Assembly (NCBI GenBank): GCA_022791685.1
Contig: JAAVZO010000025.1
Span: 1-64,000, forward strand
Direction of reading: 5' to 3'
DNA length: 64,000 bases
Origin: Clostridiales bacterium
GTDB lineage: Bacteria; Bacillota; Clostridia; Oscillospirales; CAG-272
Shown here: piece by piece, positions 59,345 through 64,000 of the stretch
Numbering within the stretch: position 1 is the stretch's first letter
Layout of the letters: every line of letters begins with the position of its first letter
The notes under the pieces: model-generated
Seen by the model: the letters and a program-made list of their open reading frames with translations, nothing else
What the model was told of the DNA's origin: nothing
Database searches by the model: none
Made by a program: the position numbers and the translations under genes

Positions 59345-60808
59345 TTATTCTCTATTCCATTCGGCGATGAACTTATCGACCGCTTCGCCGACCTTCGATT
59401 CAACTCCCGCAAATGAGCTTGCAAGCTCAGCCTTGCCTAATAAAGCTTTAGTCAGAACCTTCGCCGAGCCGCCGAAATCATATATCGAATTGAAATCAAG
59501 ATACAGATTATTGAATACATAATCAAGCATTTCGGTGTTATCCTCGTCGCGGGCTACCTTCTGCTTCAGCATAAGATTATAGGTCTGGTGGCGTACATTC
59601 TTGTACGAGTAATAGCCAAGCGCTTCAGTGATAAAGCCGACAAATTCCTCGTCAACATTTTCCGGGATAGCGACATACGCATCTGCCCACGGGTTACAAA
59701 ACGAACGATAGGTCTCCTGCGACTCCTCAAACTTCGGGAACGGGAGTATCAGATAATCGCTTTCCATATCACGAAGATATACAATAGAGCTCTCGACAAA
59801 GTGATTCAAAAAGAGCGCCCTGTCCTCCATGAATAGCTTGTGAATAACATCGTTGAACTCACGGCTTTTGACATTAGAATTGATAACTCTGTTTACCGCC
59901 TCAATAACGCTGACAGTATGCTCGTTCATATAATCGACCGTAAGCGATTTGCCGTCGTCAGATACCTTTGAATAATTAACGTTATTACCCACTGCGAGAC
60001 TCTCGTCGCCCGCATTCGCAACGGCAATGAAGTCGTCCCATGTATCCAGTTTGCCGTCGTCATTGAGGTCGCGGTCTAAATCCTTTGTCAGCCTTTCAAC
60101 GACGTCCCATGTCCATTTGCCGTCGCGCACCAGCTGCGGGAAGTTTTCGGTAAAGCCGAAATCCTCCATAAGGTTTAAATTAACGTACATACAGGACGCC
60201 ATCTGGTACATCGACGGGGAAATATCTCCGGTCGTATAGTACATTATATCGTTGAGGCGCAAGTTGTCGTACATAAGGCTGCTCCACCAATTTTCACTGA
60301 GTGAAAGATATGGAACATCGCTGAGATTTGCCAGTATACCTTCGCGCGCAACGCCTGAAAACGCCATTACCGGCGCTATGCAGAGCGAATACTCGTCGTC
60401 ATTTGCAAGTACACTGTTTTTCATCGAAGCAACACCGTCACTCGCCCAAGTCATCTGTACATAATCAATATTGATATTGTACTTTGCTTCAATCGCCCTG
60501 TCACGTCTGAAAAGCGCGTCGTTGACGATATCGCCGTTTTCTGACTCTCCCGGCATATTAACGTGCATATCTGGGTGGTCATTCGCGTCAAGTATCATAA
60601 ATACCCTTCCGTCGAAGTCTTTATCACCAAGTTCGTTAAGTCTGTCTCTTTCAACCTCCACGGGCTCGGTGGTGACAGCGTCACCTTCGGTGTCAGTGTT
60701 TTCAATTACCCCCCCCCGCGACTCCTGTCCGCATGAGGCAACCGAAGCCAAACTTACACAGAGCAGCAGTGTTGTCAGTTTGAGCTTTAAACTCTTTTCC
60801 TTCTTCAT
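59345..60808 (-). CDS. Extracellular solute-binding lipoprotein (SBP paralogue 4), phase-variable candidate
   Basis: 487 residues. Signal peptide ends VASC with lipid cysteine 26. Family motifs ENGDIVNDALFRRD, DGKWTWDVV and NTEMLDYVFNNLYLDF. A G9 tract covers codons 31-34 (SRGGV), five residues after the lipid cysteine. Eight G makes tcg cgg ggg ggg taa, an immediate stop; ten G gives a stop two codons on, so the gene is on only at nine (or steps of three). It has a consensus promoter and a 94-base structured leader. It is about 60 percent alike by eye to SBP 5 next door, a recent tandem duplication. No permease nearby. Confidence 0.87.
   Translation of the reverse strand: MKKEKSLKLKLTTLLLCVSLASVASCGQESRGGVIENTDTEGDAVTTEPVEVERDRLNELGDKDFDGRVFMILDANDHPDMHVNMPGESENGDIVNDALFRRDRAIEAKYNINIDYVQMTWASDGVASMKNSVLANDDEYSLCIAPVMAFSGVAREGILANLSDVPYLSLSENWWSSLMYDNLRLNDIMYYTTGDISPSMYQMASCMYVNLNLMEDFGFTENFPQLVRDGKWTWDVVERLTKDLDRDLNDDGKLDTWDDFIAVANAGDESLAVGNNVNYSKVSDDGKSLTVDYMNEHTVSVIEAVNRVINSNVKSREFNDVIHKLFMEDRALFLNHFVESSIVYLRDMESDYLILPFPKFEESQETYRSFCNPWADAYVAIPENVDEEFVGFITEALGYYSYKNVRHQTYNLMLKQKVARDEDNTEMLDYVFNNLYLDFNSIYDFGGSAKVLTKALLGKAELASSFAGVESKVGEAVDKFIAEWNRE
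60709..60717 (-). repeat. G9 homopolymer in SBP 4
   Basis: Nine C on the plus strand, G9 in the coding direction. Both single-base changes create a stop within three codons. SBP 5, its close paralogue, has no tract at the same place. Confidence 0.95.
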
Positions 60809-60835
60809 TTGTATTCCTCCATAGAATTATTTAAA

Positions 60836-60929
60836 ATAGGCTTGTTCGATACCCCTACGTCCGCGCATGAAATTGACGATGAAATCGACAATTTCACTGA
60901 CATATCCGAGGGTCATCGAACAAGCCTAT
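60836..60929 (-). ncRNA. Structured 5-prime leader of SBP 4, unassigned
   Basis: Outer stem ATAGGCTTGTTCGAT / ATCGAACAAGCCTAT (60836-60850, 60915-60929; 15 perfect bp). Inside, ACCC/GGGT-type pairing and a hairpin GAAATTG-CGAT-GAA-ATCG-CAATTTC (60869-60895). Transcription is predicted to start near 60926, so the RNA begins with the outer stem and ends 20 bases before GGAGG. I recognise no known riboswitch class. It could be a sensor RNA, a stability hairpin, or a protein operator. Confidence 0.65.
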
Positions 60930-60932
60930 GCT

Positions 60933-60961
60933 ATCATACCATATAATTAACTGTTTGTCAA
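60933..60961 (-). promoter_or_regulatory. Promoter of SBP 4
   Basis: Minus strand TTGACA (60961..60956), 17 bp, TATGAT (60938..60933). Confidence 0.85.
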
Positions 60962-61042
60962 GAGTTTTTTAAAAAAATATGGCGACTGTATATCTACAGC
61001 AGCCATATATATCTATTCGATTATTTGCTTATATATTCGCTT

Positions 61043-62503
61043 TTAATTGCCATTCCAGCTCTCGACAAATTTATCGATATCTGATTTAACCTTTGTTTCG
61101 ATTTCTGCATATGCGCTTGCAAGCTCTGCCTCACCCATTGCAGCCGCCTCAATTATCGACGTCGAGCCGCCAAAGTCATACAGAGAGTTAAAGTCAAGAT
61201 AGAGATTATCAAATACATAATCGAGCATTTCGGTATTATCCTCATCACGTGCTACCTTCTGCTTCAATAAAAGGTCATATGTCTGATGGCGCACATTCTT
61301 GTACGAATAATAACCAAGCGCCTCGGTAACAAAACCGACAAACTCCTCGTCAGCCGTCCGCGGAATACCTATAAATGCACTCGCCCACGGATTGCAGTAC
61401 GAACGGTAATTCTCCTGTGCCTCGTCATATTTCGGCATCGGAAGAATAAGGTAATCGCTGTCCATTTCACGCAGATAGATTATCGCACTCTCGACCAAAT
61501 GGTTAAGTACAAGTGACCTGTCCTCCATAAACATTTTGGTTATCTTATCATTTCTCTCTCTGCTGTTCACATTAGGAACTAATTTATTGATAATATCAAT
61601 TACATTCAGAGTATGTTCATTGACAATATCGACTTCGACCGACCTGCCGTCAGCAGAAATCGTCGAATAGTCTACACCTGCACCGACAAATATATTTGCC
61701 ATATAAGCGTCATTGAACCCAACAAAATCGTCCCACGAATCCATTTTTCCGTCATCGTTGAGGTCGCGGTCCATATCCTTAGTTATCCGTTCAACAGCAT
61801 CGAGTGTCCACTTGCCGCTTCTGACAAGCTCGGGAAAATCTTCGGTAACATTATAATCATCGGCAAGCTTCATATTGAGATACAAACAGCCCGCCGTTTG
61901 ATACATAACCGGAGATATATCACCGGTAGTGTAGTACATCTTATCGTTAAAACGTAGGTCTTCGTACATAAGACTGCTCCACCATTTTTCACCAAGCGAC
62001 ATATAATCCATATCACAAAGATTTGCCAGTATACCCTCAAGTGCAGCAGACGCAAGCGCATTTCCCTTCAGCGTAGAAATACACAGCTGATATTCGTCGT
62101 CATCAGCAAGCACGCTGCTTTTAAGTGCAGCTACACCCTCTGCGGCCCATGTTATCTGAGTATATTGAATGTCGACATTATACTTTTCCTCAATAGCTTT
62201 ATCTCGTCTGTAAAGAGCATCGTTGATAATGTCACCGTTTTCGGATTCCTCGGGCATATTAACGTGCATACTCGGGAAGCCGTTAGCATCGAGAATAGTA
62301 TATACACGACCTTCAAAATTCTTCTCACCAAGCTCATCGAATCTGTCTCTTTCAGTAACGGCAGGCACGGTATCCTGGTTATCGCTTTCGGTATCGACAG
62401 TATCTAAATCATCCGTATTGCTGCCGCAGGAAGCAATAGCGATAAGGCTTATGCAAACTAAAAAAGCCGTCAGCCTGCTAAGCAAGCTCTTATAATTTTT
62501 CAT
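61043..62503 (-). CDS. Extracellular solute-binding lipoprotein (SBP paralogue 5)
   Basis: 486 residues, lipobox IASC, Asp/Thr-rich linker, family motifs ENGDIINDALYRRD, SGKWTLDAV and NTEMLDYVFDNLYLDF. A close paralogue of SBP 4, with long identical stretches near the C-terminus (KQKVARDEDNTEMLDYVF). The linker has no G tract, so this copy would be expressed constantly or under the divergent AraC regulator at 62623. GGAGG precedes the ATG. Binds an unidentified sugar for an ABC permease coded elsewhere. Confidence 0.87.
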   Translation of the reverse strand: MKNYKSLLSRLTAFLVCISLIAIASCGSNTDDLDTVDTESDNQDTVPAVTERDRFDELGEKNFEGRVYTILDANGFPSMHVNMPEESENGDIINDALYRRDKAIEEKYNVDIQYTQITWAAEGVAALKSSVLADDDEYQLCISTLKGNALASAALEGILANLCDMDYMSLGEKWWSSLMYEDLRFNDKMYYTTGDISPVMYQTAGCLYLNMKLADDYNVTEDFPELVRSGKWTLDAVERITKDMDRDLNDDGKMDSWDDFVGFNDAYMANIFVGAGVDYSTISADGRSVEVDIVNEHTLNVIDIINKLVPNVNSRERNDKITKMFMEDRSLVLNHLVESAIIYLREMDSDYLILPMPKYDEAQENYRSYCNPWASAFIGIPRTADEEFVGFVTEALGYYSYKNVRHQTYDLLLKQKVARDEDNTEMLDYVFDNLYLDFNSLYDFGGSTSIIEAAAMGEAELASAYAEIETKVKSDIDKFVESWNGN

Positions 62504-62537
62504 TGGTATTCCTCCATGTAAATTTTTTATTTTACCG

Positions 62538-62571
62538 TTGCAATTATATCATAACTGTGGTATAATTACAA
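62538..62571. promoter_or_regulatory. Overlapping divergent promoters of SBP 5 and AraC
   Basis: Plus: TTGCAA (62538-62543)-17-TATAAT (62561-62566) with TGG extension. Minus: TTGTAA (62571..62566)-17-TATAAT (62548..62543). The -35 of each overlaps the -10 of the other, so the two genes compete for polymerase. Confidence 0.7.
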
Positions 62572-62622
62572 TGGCAAAAACAAATGGAGTTTTGCCAAAT
62601 TCTAAAAAACAGGCGAATGATT

Positions 62623-63465
62623 ATGATTGATATGATGCCTACATATGAGTATTATCACGAATACGAATATAATGTTTATGGCTGGATTGCTGAAAACAGC
62701 GCTGTTGACATCGGAATGCATATACATTCAATGGTAGAGTATGTATATGTTGAAAATGGCAGAATTGACGTGACCGTCAACGGACAAAGCCGTATACTCA
62801 CGGCGGGAGAAATAATGATTGCCGCAAGCTATTCTGTTCATTCCATAAAGTCACTCGGTGATTCGAAATGTTATGTTGTGCTTGCTTCACTATCCTGTTT
62901 TTCCGAACCAATTTTCACGGAATATCGCTTTGAAAATATTTATGTCACCGATTCGGATTCTCAGTCACTGCTAATGCTTTTTAAGCTTATTAGCTTTTTC
63001 GATTCAAGCACTGCAAACGGGGTAGCTGAGCTTTACTGGGGCGACAAAGAGAAAAAGCAGTCCCCTATGCAGCAGCTCGCATGTGTGCTTACAGATTTGA
63101 TTATAAAGCAGAGCACGATTGTCAAGCGTGAAAGGGTTACCGAGCCGATTGCCGCAACCGTTGACTATATTTTGAAGCATTATAAATCAAAGCTGCGGCT
63201 ATCCGATATTTCAAAAGCAATGTTTACAAACAGCCAAATGCTGTCTCTTCAATTCAAACGCGTTATGAATGTAAGTATCAGCGATTTTATTGCCTCATTA
63301 CGCACTATTGAGGCTTATCGGCTATTGATCGATTCGCCTGACATGACATTATCCGAGGTAATGGAGTTATCCGGATTTCAAAGTACGCGCAGTATGTACC
63401 GCTGTATCAAAGAACAATATGGTATGACCCCCTGCGAGATAAGACTTACGGCAGCGAAAAAATAA
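62623..63465 (+). CDS. AraC family transcriptional regulator, divergent from SBP 5
   Basis: 280 residues. Cupin-like N-terminal domain (IGMHIHSMVEYVYVENG, then VNGQSRILTAGEIMIAASYSVHSI), a helical linker and a C-terminal pair of helix-turn-helix motifs ending SGFQSTRSMYRCIKEQYGMTPCEIR. It differs more from the regulators at 14100 and 17842 than those do from each other. The track start at 62584 is about ten bases from the predicted transcript start; I prefer ATG 62623, which follows AGGCGA. Probably activates SBP 5. Confidence 0.85.
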   Translation: MIDMMPTYEYYHEYEYNVYGWIAENSAVDIGMHIHSMVEYVYVENGRIDVTVNGQSRILTAGEIMIAASYSVHSIKSLGDSKCYVVLASLSCFSEPIFTEYRFENIYVTDSDSQSLLMLFKLISFFDSSTANGVAELYWGDKEKKQSPMQQLACVLTDLIIKQSTIVKRERVTEPIAATVDYILKHYKSKLRLSDISKAMFTNSQMLSLQFKRVMNVSISDFIASLRTIEAYRLLIDSPDMTLSEVMELSGFQSTRSMYRCIKEQYGMTPCEIRLTAAKK

Positions 63466-63470
63466 TTGTG

Positions 63471-64000
63471 TCACTTATTCGCCCGCCCTTCATGTGAGGG
63501 CGACAATCCGTAATACTTCTTATACATCCGTGTAAAATTAAAGTAATCGCTATACCCCGTCATCGCCGCGGTTTGACCGACAGAGTAGCCGTCCTGTAAA
63601 AACTCCTTTGCGTGGCGCATTTTTACGGATGTGATATATTCCTTCGTCGTAACACCATACTCACGTTTGAAAAGCGTAGTCAAATAGCGCCTGCTGAGCC
63701 CCATATCGTAGGAGATATTTTCTACCGATATTGACTGCATATAGTTTTTCTCAATATAATCGGCAGCTCGATGTGCATATTTTGACATAGTCGCCGATCC
63801 CGTATCAGTCTCCTCCACATCACTTTTCAGCATTTCTGCCATCAAAAGATACAACTGCCCTGTCAGAAATTCGCTGCGCATGGACTTGTATCGTTCACAA
63901 TCAAGCATATCCATAAACAGCGTAGGGTCGGTAAGCGTACATACATCCGGAAGTGCCTCAAAGCAGGACGCAAGCTGACCGTTGAAGCCTATCCATATAT
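63471..64000 (-). CDS. AraC family regulator, N-terminus cut by window edge
   Basis: The frame stays open from 63914 to the right edge (reading WIGFNGQLASCFEALPDV near 63990-63935), so the ATG used by the track is internal. Visible part: end of the sensor domain, then two helix-turn-helix motifs with ISVENISYDMGLSRRYLTTLFKREYG and the typical finish TGYSDYFNFTRMYKKYYGLSPSHE. Its stop lies five bases from the stop of the converging AraC gene at 62623, with no terminator between. Target unknown; probably a divergent transport or glycosidase gene outside the window. Confidence 0.85.
   Translation of the reverse strand, partial: IWIGFNGQLASCFEALPDVCTLTDPTLFMDMLDCERYKSMRSEFLTGQLYLLMAEMLKSDVEETDTGSATMSKYAHRAADYIEKNYMQSISVENISYDMGLSRRYLTTLFKREYGVTTKEYITSVKMRHAKEFLQDGYSVGQTAAMTGYSDYFNFTRMYKKYYGLSPSHEGRANK

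Noticed and set aside
1-64000. CRISPR arrays, tRNA or rRNA genes, intact insertion sequences
   Set aside because: No regularly spaced repeats, no tRNA-like cloverleaf with TTCGA arm, and no transposase-like ORF were seen.

Overview
The window looks like a chromosome segment of a low-to-medium GC Gram-positive anaerobe (Clostridia-like, plausibly a gut or rumen glycan user). The signs are a WalRK-YycHI locus, a T-box-controlled trp operon, an infC-rpmI-rplT operon with an AUU start, several TTG/GTG starts, near-consensus sigma-A promoters (TTGACA-17-TATAAT, often TGATATAAT), many bidirectional terminators and diderm-free lipoprotein signals. Assignment below class level cannot be made from the sequence alone.

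Layout. 1-300: two tandem consensus promoters point off the left edge. 0.3-4.3 kb: prmC, ddl, murI and a homocysteine S-methyltransferase. 4.3-6.7 kb: a large GH106-like glycosidase facing left. 7.1-12.4 kb: an operon of two ABC exporters, each with a zinc ribbon and an extra N-terminal domain, around a DUF1854 protein. 12.5-23.6 kb: a carbohydrate island with two copies of a divergent solute-binding-lipoprotein/AraC module, an Asp-box sialidase-like enzyme, a cytoplasmic GH10 enzyme, a sugar isomerase/oxidoreductase pair and a third solute-binding lipoprotein. 23.8-35.6 kb: housekeeping and cell-envelope genes (rpsU, rsmI, trmN6, murA, yycI, yycH, walK, walR, a deacetylase, DUF3810, rluA), all leftward. 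35.8-37.4 kb: three small rightward genes. 37.4-44.3 kb: trpEGDCFBA with a Trp T-box. 44.3-48.2 kb: lysA, a sugar isomerase, a HAD phosphatase and a deacetylase. 48.2-51.7 kb: two small DNA-binding proteins, a DUF1538 transporter with two P-II-like partners, and a decayed glycosidase. 51.7-58.1 kb: tatD, metG, nagA, a TrmH methylase, and infC-rpmI-rplT. 58.2-64 kb: a surface carbohydrate-binding protein, two more solute-binding lipoproteins and two AraC regulators (the last cut by the window edge).

The most striking signal is a set of four G8/G9 homopolymers, all G on the coding strand, all in genes or promoters for surface carbohydrate-binding proteins. Two lie just after the lipobox of solute-binding lipoproteins, where gaining or losing one G gives a prompt stop. 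One lies at the C-terminus of a CBM9/DOMON-like protein, where the present G9 replaces a membrane anchor that G8 would restore. One lies upstream of the promoter of another lipoprotein. Together these look like contingency (phase-variation) loci controlling glycan capture, which I would treat as the candidate undescribed system. Other items of note are two unassigned structured 5-prime leader or intergenic elements (before metG and before the 59-kb lipoprotein), and five paralogous solute-binding proteins with no permease genes nearby.
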